From positions 2,070,819 through 2,134,818 of the forward strand of contig CP129479.1 in the NCBI GenBank assembly GCA_030583865.1: DNA of 64,000 bases, read 5' to 3'. The notes beneath the pieces are model-generated. The model saw nothing but the letters and a program-made list of their open reading frames with translations, did no database searches and had not been told where the DNA came from. The position numbers and the translations under genes were made by a program. Within the stretch, counting starts at the first letter, position 1; each line of letters opens with the position of its first letter. This DNA comes from Thermodesulfobacteriota bacterium. GTDB taxonomy: Bacteria; Desulfobacterota; GWC2-55-46. Positions 17,658 to 24,570 of the stretch are shown here, piece by piece.

Positions 17658-18627
17658 TTCCGTCAGCCCCCTGCCCGGGTTTTCCGTCAGCCCCCTGCCC
17701 GGGTTTCCCGTCATTCCTGGGCCTGTGCTTTTTCTTGTCATGCCTTCCGCAGCCGCCGCACCCGCTTTTCTGTCCCTGCTGTCCCTGCTGTCCCTGCTGT
17801 CCCTGCTGTCCCTGCTGTCCCTGCTGTCCCTGCTGTCCCTGCTGTCCTTGTGCGGCCTTGCCCGGCTTTTTTCCACGGTCCCGGTCGGGCCTCTGGCGCT
17901 TCTCGTCGCCCTTGCCCCTGTCGTTTGTGTCCTTGGCGCCGTCCCTTACGCCATCCCTTTCCTTTTCCCTGTCCCTCTTCCTCTCGCTCTGGTAGAAGTC
18001 GTGCTCGTAGGAGAGGCAGCACATGAGCCTGCCGCATATGCCGGAGATCTTGACGGGGTTCAAGGCCAGGTTCTGCTCCTTGGCCATCTTTATGGTCACG
18101 GGCTCGAAGTCCGCGAGGAACCCCGAGCAGCATAGCTCCCTGCCGCACGGGCCGAGGCCGCCTATCATCTTGGCCTCGTCCCTCACGCCTATCTGCCGCA
18201 TCTCTATCCTGGTGTGGAAGGTAGCGGCAAGGTCCTTTACCAGCTCGCGGAAATCGACCCTGGTGTCGGACGTGAAATAGAATATGGCCTTGCTCGAATC
18301 GAAGAGGTACTCTACCCTTATGAGCTTCATGGGAAGGTTGTACTTGAGTATCCTCTCCTTGCAAATGGCCAAGGCCTCGTTCTCCCTCTCGGTATTGAAG
18401 CCGAGCCTTTCTATGTCCACGGCGTCGGCCTTCCTGACAATCTTCTTAAGCGGCCTCGCGAGCGTTGCCGGGTCCACCTCCCTGGGGCTGTAGACGAGCG
18501 TCCCCATGCCGAGGCCCCTTTCGACCTCCACTATCACTGCGTCCCCCGGACGGAGCTCCAGGACCCCGGCCTCGAAATCGTAGACCTTGCAAGCCTTCTT
18601 GAACCTGACTCCAGCTACCCTTACCAT
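17650..18627 (-). CDS. ricT: PSP1-domain protein (RicT/YaaT family) with low-complexity tail
   Basis: Cytoplasmic protein of the PSP1/RicT family; in Bacillus it is part of the Ric (Y) complex that promotes RNase Y-dependent mRNA processing. The role in Gram-negatives is not established. Of the 325 residues, about 1-225 are the PSP1 core with the Cys-rich motifs GGLGPCGRELCCSGF and CGRLMCCLSYEHDFY. Residues 226-325 are a disordered tail: a highly charged Arg/Asp/Lys stretch, nine Gly-Gln-Gln repeats, a CGGCG knot and two copies of an 8-residue GKPGQGAD unit. The tail is encoded by a minisatellite. It sits between holB and metG, its usual neighbours. Confidence 0.9.
   Translation of the reverse strand: MVRVAGVRFKKACKVYDFEAGVLELRPGDAVIVEVERGLGMGTLVYSPREVDPATLARPLKKIVRKADAVDIERLGFNTERENEALAICKERILKYNLPMKLIRVEYLFDSSKAIFYFTSDTRVDFRELVKDLAATFHTRIEMRQIGVRDEAKMIGGLGPCGRELCCSGFLADFEPVTIKMAKEQNLALNPVKISGICGRLMCCLSYEHDFYQSERKRDREKERDGVRDGAKDTNDRGKGDEKRQRPDRDRGKKPGKAAQGQQGQQGQQGQQGQQGQQGQQGQQGQKSGCGGCGRHDKKKHRPRNDGKPGQGADGKPGQGADGNA
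17661..17708 (-). repeat. Tandem 24-bp duplication in the ricT 3' end
   Basis: Two 24-bp units (17661-17684 and 17685-17708) differing at one base, encoding the repeated GKPGQGAD peptide at the ricT C-terminus, directly upstream of the metG start. Confidence 0.75.
17770..17850 (-). repeat. 9-bp minisatellite, nine units, in the ricT tail
   Basis: Unit CTGTCCCTG on the plus strand, nine head-to-tail copies, the last with one change. On the minus strand it encodes Gly-Gln-Gln in the ricT frame. A change in unit number keeps the frame, so tail length could vary between strains without loss of function. Confidence 0.9.
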
Positions 18628-18694
18628 GCCTTTATCCTTTGCCTGTGCGTCCGCCCGTCAATCCCGCGGCTTAGCCATCCTGTTCCGGTTTGAG

Positions 18695-19711
18695 CTACAT
18701 CAGGAGCGCGCCAGAGAGCTTCAAGACCAGCGCCTCCATCGTGAGCTGCCTGTTCCCGTACCTCGGGGGCGCGATGTTCCTCAGTGCCTCCTCGACCGCC
18801 CAGAAAGAGGAAGAGAGGCGGTTAAAGTCCTCCACGCGGTCGTCCTTCATGCGCCTTTGCATGTCGGTATTGGCTATGAGGTGCGGCGCGCCCTCGAACG
18901 CCACTATCCTGTCCCTGTACCACGATTTAAGGAAGTCGAGCGTCTCGTCGAGGTCGTCCCTCTTTGAAAGCTCCTCGGCGAACTTAAGCGCCTCGTCCGC
19001 GTCGTTCGGGCCGAACGACAGGAGCCTCTCGACGACGTCTCTCCTCTTCTGGAGCCAACCCTCTTCGATATAATTTACGGCCATCGATACGGAGCCCCCG
19101 GAAAGGCGCGCCACGGCCCCTGCCTCGGCCGGGGCGACTCCCTTTTTTTCTATGAGGAAGGCCCTTACAGCGTCCTCGGAGAGCGGCCTGAAGTTTACCC
19201 TCCTGCACCTTGAGACGACCGTAGGGAGGAGGTCCGCGGGCCTGGAGGATACGAGTATGATCACAGACCCGCCGGGCGGCTCTTCGAGGGTCTTCAAAAA
19301 CGCGTTCGCGGCGGCGGGCATGAACCTGTCGGCCCCGTTCACGATTACGACCTTCGAGCCGCGCTCGGCCCTGTACCTGAGGACCGACTGCACCTCCCTT
19401 ATCTGGTCTATCCTTACGAGGCCGAGCGGGTCCCTTTCGCCCCCCTTGTCGACCGGCTTATCGAGCGGCCATATCTCTATTACGTTGGGGTGCGACCCGC
19501 CCTCGATCGCGGCGCAGTCGCGGCATAGCCCGCACGAGTTGCCGCCGGGAGATTCGCAGTTGAGCGCCGCGGCAAAGGCCCTTGCCACGAGCTTCTTTCC
19601 AATGCCGTCAGGACCCGCGAACAGGAACGCGTGCGGGACCCTTCCCGAATTTATGAGCCCCTTGAGTATCGCTATCTCGCGCTCGTGCCCGGTTATCTCC
19701 TGAAAGCCCAT
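18695..19711 (-). CDS. holB: DNA polymerase III delta' subunit
   Basis: Clamp-loader subunit of the replicative polymerase. The 338 residues have an AAA+ fold with the P-loop-like AGPDGIGKK (residues 32-40), a four-Cys zinc module (CESPGGNSCGLCRDC), the GADRFMPAAANAFLKTLEEPP segment and the sensor-1 SSRPADLLPTVVSRC stretch. ATG at 19711 lies six bases after the tmk stop. The tmk-holB-ricT-metG-tatD order is well conserved. Confidence 0.93.
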   Translation of the reverse strand: MGFQEITGHEREIAILKGLINSGRVPHAFLFAGPDGIGKKLVARAFAAALNCESPGGNSCGLCRDCAAIEGGSHPNVIEIWPLDKPVDKGGERDPLGLVRIDQIREVQSVLRYRAERGSKVVIVNGADRFMPAAANAFLKTLEEPPGGSVIILVSSRPADLLPTVVSRCRRVNFRPLSEDAVRAFLIEKKGVAPAEAGAVARLSGGSVSMAVNYIEEGWLQKRRDVVERLLSFGPNDADEALKFAEELSKRDDLDETLDFLKSWYRDRIVAFEGAPHLIANTDMQRRMKDDRVEDFNRLSSSFWAVEEALRNIAPPRYGNRQLTMEALVLKLSGALLM

Positions 19712-19716
19712 TTCAG

Positions 19717-20349
19717 CTAGCCCATCGCCCTGTCAATGATATCACATATCTCCTTGTGGACCGTAGAGATTTCAGCGGAGCCGTCCACGACCCTCATCCT
19801 CGGCTCCCGTTTTGCCGCCCTGAGAAACCCGTCCCTTACGCGCCTGTGGAAATCGAGGTCCTCCCTTTCGAAACGGTCCTCCCTTGCTCCTTTTGCGGAG
19901 GCTATGCGCGAAAAGGCCCTCTTCAAGCCCTCTTCCACTTCGCAATCTATGAGGAAGGTCAGATCCGGGACCAGGCCGCCGGAGCCGAGGCTATTGAGCT
20001 TTTTTACAGCCGCCCTGTCAAGGCCTCTTCCATAGCCCTGGTAGGCGAGGGTCGAGTCGTAGAAACGGTCGGATATGACCACCTTGCCGGCCTCAAGGGC
20101 CGGCCTTATGACGCGCGTTACGAGCTGCGCCCTGCAGGCCTGGTAAAGGAACAGCTCGGCCCAGGGGGCTATGGGTTCCTCCCCGCGCTCAAGAAGGACG
20201 GCCCTTACCTTCTCTCCAAGGAGAGTGCCGCCAGGCTCCCTGACCGTAATGACCTCCCTGCCCTTCCGTTCGAGATAGCCCTTAAGGAGCTCCCGCTGGG
20301 TGGATTTGCCGCAGCCCTCTATGCCCTCGAATGTTATAAAGAAACCCAA
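19717..20349 (-). CDS. tmk: Thymidylate kinase
   Basis: Phosphorylates dTMP to dTDP. The 210 residues have the P-loop FEGIEGCGKST (residues 7-17), the DR(F/Y) substrate motif in VISDRFYDSTLAYQGYGRG and a LID region. Start is TTG at 20349, with GGAGG five to six bases upstream and no nearby ATG; the frame then reads GFFITFEGIEG, the expected N-terminus. First gene of the minus-strand run; it diverges from the blaI-type gene across about 80 bp. Confidence 0.95.
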   Translation of the reverse strand: MGFFITFEGIEGCGKSTQRELLKGYLERKGREVITVREPGGTLLGEKVRAVLLERGEEPIAPWAELFLYQACRAQLVTRVIRPALEAGKVVISDRFYDSTLAYQGYGRGLDRAAVKKLNSLGSGGLVPDLTFLIDCEVEEGLKRAFSRIASAKGAREDRFEREDLDFHRRVRDGFLRAAKREPRMRVVDGSAEISTVHKEICDIIDRAMG

Positions 20350-20431
20350 AAAGCCTCCGAATGGAAAAGAAACGGGTTTGTTGGATTTTTAATGGTACAG
20401 CAATAGAACCCTCCTTGGCAAGGAATTCCTC

Positions 20432-20460
20432 TTGACTTTCTACGCCTTGTCGAATATATT
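20432..20460 (+). promoter_or_regulatory. Promoter of the BlaI/M56/CusCBA cassette with an operator-like dyad in the spacer
   Basis: TTGACT (20432-20437), a 17-bp spacer and TATATT (20455-20460), a near-consensus sigma70 promoter. The spacer holds TCTACGCCTTGTCGA (20439-20453), an imperfect dyad that shares 11 of 15 positions with the perfect dyad at 21801-21815 before the efflux genes. Occupancy there would block RNA polymerase, giving autoregulation. The predicted transcript start falls about 10 bases before the coding start. Confidence 0.65.
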
Positions 20461-20476
20461 GAAAGCGGAGAAGATG

Positions 20477-20896
20477 ATGACCAAAAAGGCCAGATTCGAC
20501 GGATACGGCAAGCTCCTGGGGCCCCTTGAGCAGGAGATAATGGAGTTCCTCTGGAATAGCGGGGAGGCTAGCGGCAGGGAACTCCATTCAGGGCTCGCCT
20601 CAAGGCAGGTCGCACTCACGACCGTCCTGACGGTACTTGAAAGGCTCGTGAACAAGGGGCTCGTCAGTAAATCCAAGGGCGAGAGCGTATTCCTGTTCAG
20701 GCCGGCGTACACCAAAGACGAGTTCGCCAGGGCCGTGTCCCAGGACGTCTTCCGGGGCATAATGGAGATATCATCTTCCGGCATATGCGCCTCGTTCGTG
20801 GACGCCCTGGCCGACGCCGACCCGGATGAGCTCGAACGCCTGTCAACGCTCATTGAGACGAAAAAAAGAGAGCTGCAGTCAAAGGAGGAAGGCTGA
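20477..20896 (+). CDS. BlaI/MecI/CopY-family transcriptional repressor
   Basis: Winged-helix repressor of the BlaI (penicillinase repressor) family. The 139 residues from MTKKARFDGYG contain the N-terminal DNA-binding wing (GPLEQEIMEFLWNSGEASG, then TTVLTVLERLVNKGLVSK) and a C-terminal dimerisation helix region. The family is inactivated by partner M56 proteases or, in CopY, by metal binding through CxC motifs; this protein has a single Cys and no CxC pair, so sensing must lie elsewhere. ATG at 20477 is preferred over 20474 for spacing from GGAG. Its stop overlaps the M56 gene by one base (TGATG), so the pair is coupled. Likely target: the following efflux genes. Confidence 0.88.
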   Translation: MTKKARFDGYGKLLGPLEQEIMEFLWNSGEASGRELHSGLASRQVALTTVLTVLERLVNKGLVSKSKGESVFLFRPAYTKDEFARAVSQDVFRGIMEISSSGICASFVDALADADPDELERLSTLIETKKRELQSKEEG

Positions 20897-21783
20897 TGGC
20901 CGCCCCTCTCCTTTTCATATCCGTATTCGCGTTTTCAGCCGCATGGCTCATTTACGCGCTGCCGACCCTACTCTTCTTTACCGGGAGCGTGCTTGAGGCA
21001 TGCCAATCTCTCCTTGTCATGTGCATAGAGTTCCTTTCCATCGGCAAGCTTGCGTTCTTCTGGTCCGGGGCAATCCTCGCCGCCACCGGCTTCGCGTATG
21101 CCGCTTTCCGGGCGGCCTCGTCCCTCGCAAGCACGAGAAAGGCTGTAATAAAACTCCCGGTGCATTACTGCGAGGGCGGGCTCGCCGTCATAAAAGACGA
21201 TAGCGTCAGGGCCGCGTTTACCTGCGGCCTTTTGAGGCCCAGGGTCTATATATCCACCGGGCTCTTCAAAAGCCTTTCAAGTGAAGAGGCGAAGGCCGTC
21301 CTCCTGCATGAGATAAACCATAAAAGGAGAAAGGACCCGTTGAGGTTTTTCGTCTTCGGCTTCCTCAAGGACGCATTCTTCTATATCCCGGCTGCGCGCC
21401 AGCTCGCATCATACTCAAGGCTAAAAAGGGAAGAGGAGGCGGACGACTCGGCGGCAAGGTCTTCCTGCGGGCCGGTCACGCTCGCGTCCGCCATACTCAA
21501 GGTCGCAAGGAACAACATCTGCCTGCCTGTCCCTTCGATAACCGGCAGCCAGGCGGACGTATCCGGCAGGATACGGAGGCTTGTCGAAGGGAAAAAGACC
21601 GCGTTCTCAGTCACGCCCGGGAAAGCGGCTGCGAGCGTGGCAATCGCCTTTCTCCTGGCGGCATCCCTCGCCATGCCGATATATGCGGGCCCGCTTTCGC
21701 ATGATTGCACGATGGATCGGTGCGAGACCCATGCCGAGCTGATAGACGACTGCAAGACCCACTGCTCTCACAAGGGACACTGA
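20896..21783 (+). CDS. M56-family (BlaR1/MecR1-like) membrane metalloprotease with Cys/His-rich extracytoplasmic tail
   Basis: Integral membrane zinc protease, partner of the upstream BlaI-type repressor. The 295 residues include hydrophobic segments at about 4-29, 52-72 and 243-264. The cytoplasmic protease domain has HEINH (His138, Glu139, His142) and a downstream acidic REEEADD segment near 178-184 for the third ligand. In place of the penicillin-binding sensor domain of BlaR1 it has a tail of about 30 residues after the last helix with Cys271, Cys276, Cys286, Cys290 and His269, 279, 289, 292 and 295. Such a tail looks like a soft-metal site, and the gene directly precedes CusCBA-type genes. 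Metal sensing is inferred, not shown. Confidence 0.85.
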   Translation: MAAPLLFISVFAFSAAWLIYALPTLLFFTGSVLEACQSLLVMCIEFLSIGKLAFFWSGAILAATGFAYAAFRAASSLASTRKAVIKLPVHYCEGGLAVIKDDSVRAAFTCGLLRPRVYISTGLFKSLSSEEAKAVLLHEINHKRRKDPLRFFVFGFLKDAFFYIPAARQLASYSRLKREEEADDSAARSSCGPVTLASAILKVARNNICLPVPSITGSQADVSGRIRRLVEGKKTAFSVTPGKAAASVAIAFLLAASLAMPIYAGPLSHDCTMDRCETHAELIDDCKTHCSHKGH

Positions 21784-21800
21784 TTTTTTTGGATTTTGAT

Positions 21801-21815
21801 TCTACATTTTGTAGA
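21801..21815 (+). promoter_or_regulatory. Operator-like perfect dyad before the efflux genes
   Basis: TCTACATTTTGTAGA is a perfect 6+3+6 inverted repeat in the 45-bp gap between the M56 gene and the outer-membrane factor gene, just before its AGGAGG. It contains TACA and TGTA half-sites like those known for BlaI/CopY-family operators, although the spacing here is three bases rather than two. It resembles the dyad in the cassette promoter (11/15). Confidence 0.6.
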
Positions 21816-21828
21816 AGGAGGAGCGGGG

Positions 21829-23100
21829 ATGATAGGAAGCACCCGAGTGCTGGCATATGTTGCATCGGCATTCATTGCCGTTTTCTCGCTCGCCTCTCCG
21901 GGCGCGGCGCATTCGGAAGACGAGCTTCAGCTCCGCCCCCTTCTCGATGAGGCCCTGGCCAACAACCCGGAGATACGGGCCATGCAGGAGAGGGCCAGCG
22001 CCCTCATGGCCCGCTCCAGGGCCGAGGGCGCCCTTGACGACCCGGTCTTCCGGATCGAGAGAGAAGAGATACCGACCGGAAGCCCCTTCGAGCTCGGAAG
22101 CCCGCCGGCAATAACCAGATATTCGATAAGCCAGATGTTCCCCTTCCCCGGCAAAAGGCCGCTCAGGGAGAATATCGCGCTAAGGGAGGCCGGGGCCGCG
22201 AAGGCGGAATTGAGGGCCAGGGAGCTCGAGGTCATCGAATCGGTAAAGAACGCATACTACGATTACGCGCTTCTGGATGAATCCATCAGGATTACGCGGG
22301 AGATAAAAAGACTGCTTGAGGACATGACAAGGATAGCTGAGTCGAAGTACGCGACAGGTCAGGCCTCCCAGCAGGACGTCATAAGGGTGAACGTCGAGAC
22401 AGCGGCCATAAACGAGGAAATAATCTCGCTCGAGGCCCGGAAGGGGATAGCGGCTTCAAGGCTCAAGGCCCTCTTGGACAGGCCGCAGGATTCGGCATTG
22501 CCGGAAAGGGCGGCGCTCCCGCTTAACAGGGCGGCGCTCGACCTTGAAGGGCTTACCAGGGCCGCCCTCTCGCAAAACCCTGAGGTAAAGGCGCTCGAAT
22601 CCGAGGCCGAGGCCAACGAGCTCTCGGCCAGGCTGGCGAAAAAGAACTACTACCCCGACTTCATGGTGGGGTTCGAGCCCATGGAGCGGGACGGCAGGTT
22701 CGACAGCTACGGGGTGATGTTCCAGATGAACATCCCCATCTGGCGGGGCAAGTACGACAGCCTCTCGGAAGAGGCGCGCGCGGGGGCGCGCTCGGCAAAG
22801 GCGCGGCTCCGGGCAGCGGAGAACCGCAAGGGCTTTGAGGTAAGGAGCGCGGTCCTCTTGATCGAGGCCGCCGAAAGGACCATAGACCTCTATGAGACGA
22901 GCCTTCTGCCCCTCGTCGAGCTTTCGTACGAATCAGCGGTCAGGAACTACCAGGCCGGGAAGGCCGGTCTCCTTGCCCTCCTCGACACGGAACGGGAGCT
23001 TAAGAGGGTCAGGGTAGAGCGCGTAGCGGCAGTAGCGGAGTACATGAAGAGGATCGCCGAACTCGAGAAGGTCATAGGGTCCGGCCTGGACTTCAACTGA
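21829..23100 (+). CDS. cusC: CusC/CzcC-type outer-membrane efflux protein (TolC family)
   Basis: Outer-membrane channel of a tripartite heavy-metal efflux pump. The 423 residues start with a signal peptide (MIGSTRVLAYVASAFIAVFS..., cleavage near PGAAHS) and two outer-membrane efflux (OEP) repeats of long coiled coils. LREAGAAKAELRARE and the QQDVIRVNVETAAI segment are typical. Start is ATG at 21829 with AGGAGG eight bases upstream. It precedes the membrane fusion and RND genes in the usual CBA order. The metal cannot be told from this gene alone. Confidence 0.9.
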   Translation: MIGSTRVLAYVASAFIAVFSLASPGAAHSEDELQLRPLLDEALANNPEIRAMQERASALMARSRAEGALDDPVFRIEREEIPTGSPFELGSPPAITRYSISQMFPFPGKRPLRENIALREAGAAKAELRARELEVIESVKNAYYDYALLDESIRITREIKRLLEDMTRIAESKYATGQASQQDVIRVNVETAAINEEIISLEARKGIAASRLKALLDRPQDSALPERAALPLNRAALDLEGLTRAALSQNPEVKALESEAEANELSARLAKKNYYPDFMVGFEPMERDGRFDSYGVMFQMNIPIWRGKYDSLSEEARAGARSAKARLRAAENRKGFEVRSAVLLIEAAERTIDLYETSLLPLVELSYESAVRNYQAGKAGLLALLDTERELKRVRVERVAAVAEYMKRIAELEKVIGSGLDFN

Positions 23101-23128
23101 GAGGGTAAAGAAATATCAGGAGATACGG

Positions 23129-24568
23129 ATGAAGAAGCCTTATCTGGCCGCTATCGTTTTTCTTGCGCTCGGACTGGCAGCCGGCGGGCTGCTTGCATGG
23201 AACCTTAAGCCTGGCGAGGCACCGGTCCGGACCGAGACAGAAAGAAAAGTCCTCTATTACCGCAACCCCATGAACCCGGAGATAACCTCCCCGGTTCCCA
23301 TGAAGGACTCGATGGGCATGGACTACATACCGGTGTACGAGGGCGACGCACCGGAGGTGCCTGGCACAGTGAGGATAAGCCCGGAGCGGCTTCAGATGAT
23401 AGGGGTAAGGTCGGAGGAGGCCGCCCGCCGGAGGCTTGAGAGGGTCATAAGGACCGTAGGCAGGGTCGAGCCGGTGGAGAACAGGGTCTTCGTCATAAAC
23501 GCGAAGGTGCCAGGATGGGTCGAGAAGCTTTACGTGGACCGGACGGACCAGATGGTCGAGACGGGGCAGAAGCTCCTTGAGCTCTTCAGCCCCGACCTCG
23601 TCTCGGCGCAGGAGGAATACCTCCTTGCGTGGAAGGGCGCGGAAGAGGTCAATGGAAGCCCGTACCCCGAGGTCCGTAAAGGGGCCCGGGCCCTCCTCGA
23701 GGCCGCAGGGCAGCGCCTCAGGTACTGGGACATCTCGGAGGAGCAGATTGAGCTCCTGAGGAAATCCGGGAAGGTCATGAGGACCATGACCATAAGCGCC
23801 CCGTCGAGCGGGAGCGTTACCGAGAAGATGGTCGTAGAGGGGCAGCGTATAGACGCGGGAGAGCCCCTTTTCAAGATAATAGACCACTCGGCGGTATGGG
23901 TCTACGGCGAGATATACGAATACGAGATGCCGTATGTGAAGAAGGGGCAGAAGGCGGCCCTCACCCCTGCCTATTCGCCCGGAGAGGCCTACGCCGGGAA
24001 GATAGAACACATATACAGCCACCTGGGCTCCATAAGATACGTGCCGGAGGCCGGCACGGAAGTGAGGACAATGAAGGTCAGGTTCGAGCTCCCTAACCCT
24101 GGCCACAGGCTTAAGCTCGGCATGTACCTGAACGTGGAGCTTTCTGTAAATATCGCGGAATCCGCCGTAGCCGTGCCGGATTCCGCCGTGATCGATTCCG
24201 GCGAGAGGCAGATAATCATAATCGACAGGCGGGACGGGACCTTTGAGCCCAGGGAAGTAACGACCGGCGGCAAGGCTGACGGCTGGTTCCAGGTGCTGAA
24301 AGGCGTAAGGGAAGGCGAATGGGTCGTAACCCAGGCAAACTTCCTCATCGACTCGGAAAGCAAGCTCAAGGCAGCCGTCGCCGGTCTGGGAGCGCACAGG
24401 CACGGCAATGGAGCGACCGGGAAGGAAGCCCCGGCCCCTCCTCCGGAAAAGGCTCAAGAAGACCATTCAGGACATATCACGCCCCAGGGTGGCCCCGGGA
24501 GCCTGCCGCACGGGACCGGCCTTGACCGCTCAGGCCGCGAACTGGCCGATCCGCACGAGGGGCACTGA
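23129..24568 (+). CDS. cusB: CusB-type periplasmic adaptor with heavy-metal binding domain and His-rich tail
   Basis: Membrane fusion protein linking the RND pump to the outer-membrane channel. The 479 residues have an N-terminal membrane anchor (about 5-24), a heavy-metal binding domain with YYRNPMNPEI and MKDSMGMDYIPVYEG (about 42-71), barrel-sandwich and hairpin domains, and a C-terminal region beginning near residue 425 that is rich in His, Gly and Pro (HRHG, DHSGH, DPHEGH). The Met-rich PMNPE/DSMGMDY pattern resembles copper/silver CusB. The His-rich tail may carry extra metal sites. ATG at 23129 follows AGGAGAT; the stop is two bases before cusA. Confidence 0.92.
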   Translation: MKKPYLAAIVFLALGLAAGGLLAWNLKPGEAPVRTETERKVLYYRNPMNPEITSPVPMKDSMGMDYIPVYEGDAPEVPGTVRISPERLQMIGVRSEEAARRRLERVIRTVGRVEPVENRVFVINAKVPGWVEKLYVDRTDQMVETGQKLLELFSPDLVSAQEEYLLAWKGAEEVNGSPYPEVRKGARALLEAAGQRLRYWDISEEQIELLRKSGKVMRTMTISAPSSGSVTEKMVVEGQRIDAGEPLFKIIDHSAVWVYGEIYEYEMPYVKKGQKAALTPAYSPGEAYAGKIEHIYSHLGSIRYVPEAGTEVRTMKVRFELPNPGHRLKLGMYLNVELSVNIAESAVAVPDSAVIDSGERQIIIIDRRDGTFEPREVTTGGKADGWFQVLKGVREGEWVVTQANFLIDSESKLKAAVAGLGAHRHGNGATGKEAPAPPPEKAQEDHSGHITPQGGPGSLPHGTGLDRSGRELADPHEGH

Positions 24569-24570
24569 AG

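Noticed and set aside
17770-17850. CRISPR-like periodicity
   Set aside because: Units are 9 bp, contiguous and without spacers, and encode Gly-Gln-Gln in ricT.
17658-17876. N-terminal 73-residue extension of MetG with repeated Asp-Ser-Arg
   Set aside because: It is the ricT minisatellite read in another frame; MetG homology starts at 17657, eight bases inside the ricT stop.
20432-20476. TTG start at 20432 for the BlaI-type repressor
   Set aside because: It lies on the -35 hexamer of the promoter; homology and GGAG spacing favour ATG at 20477.
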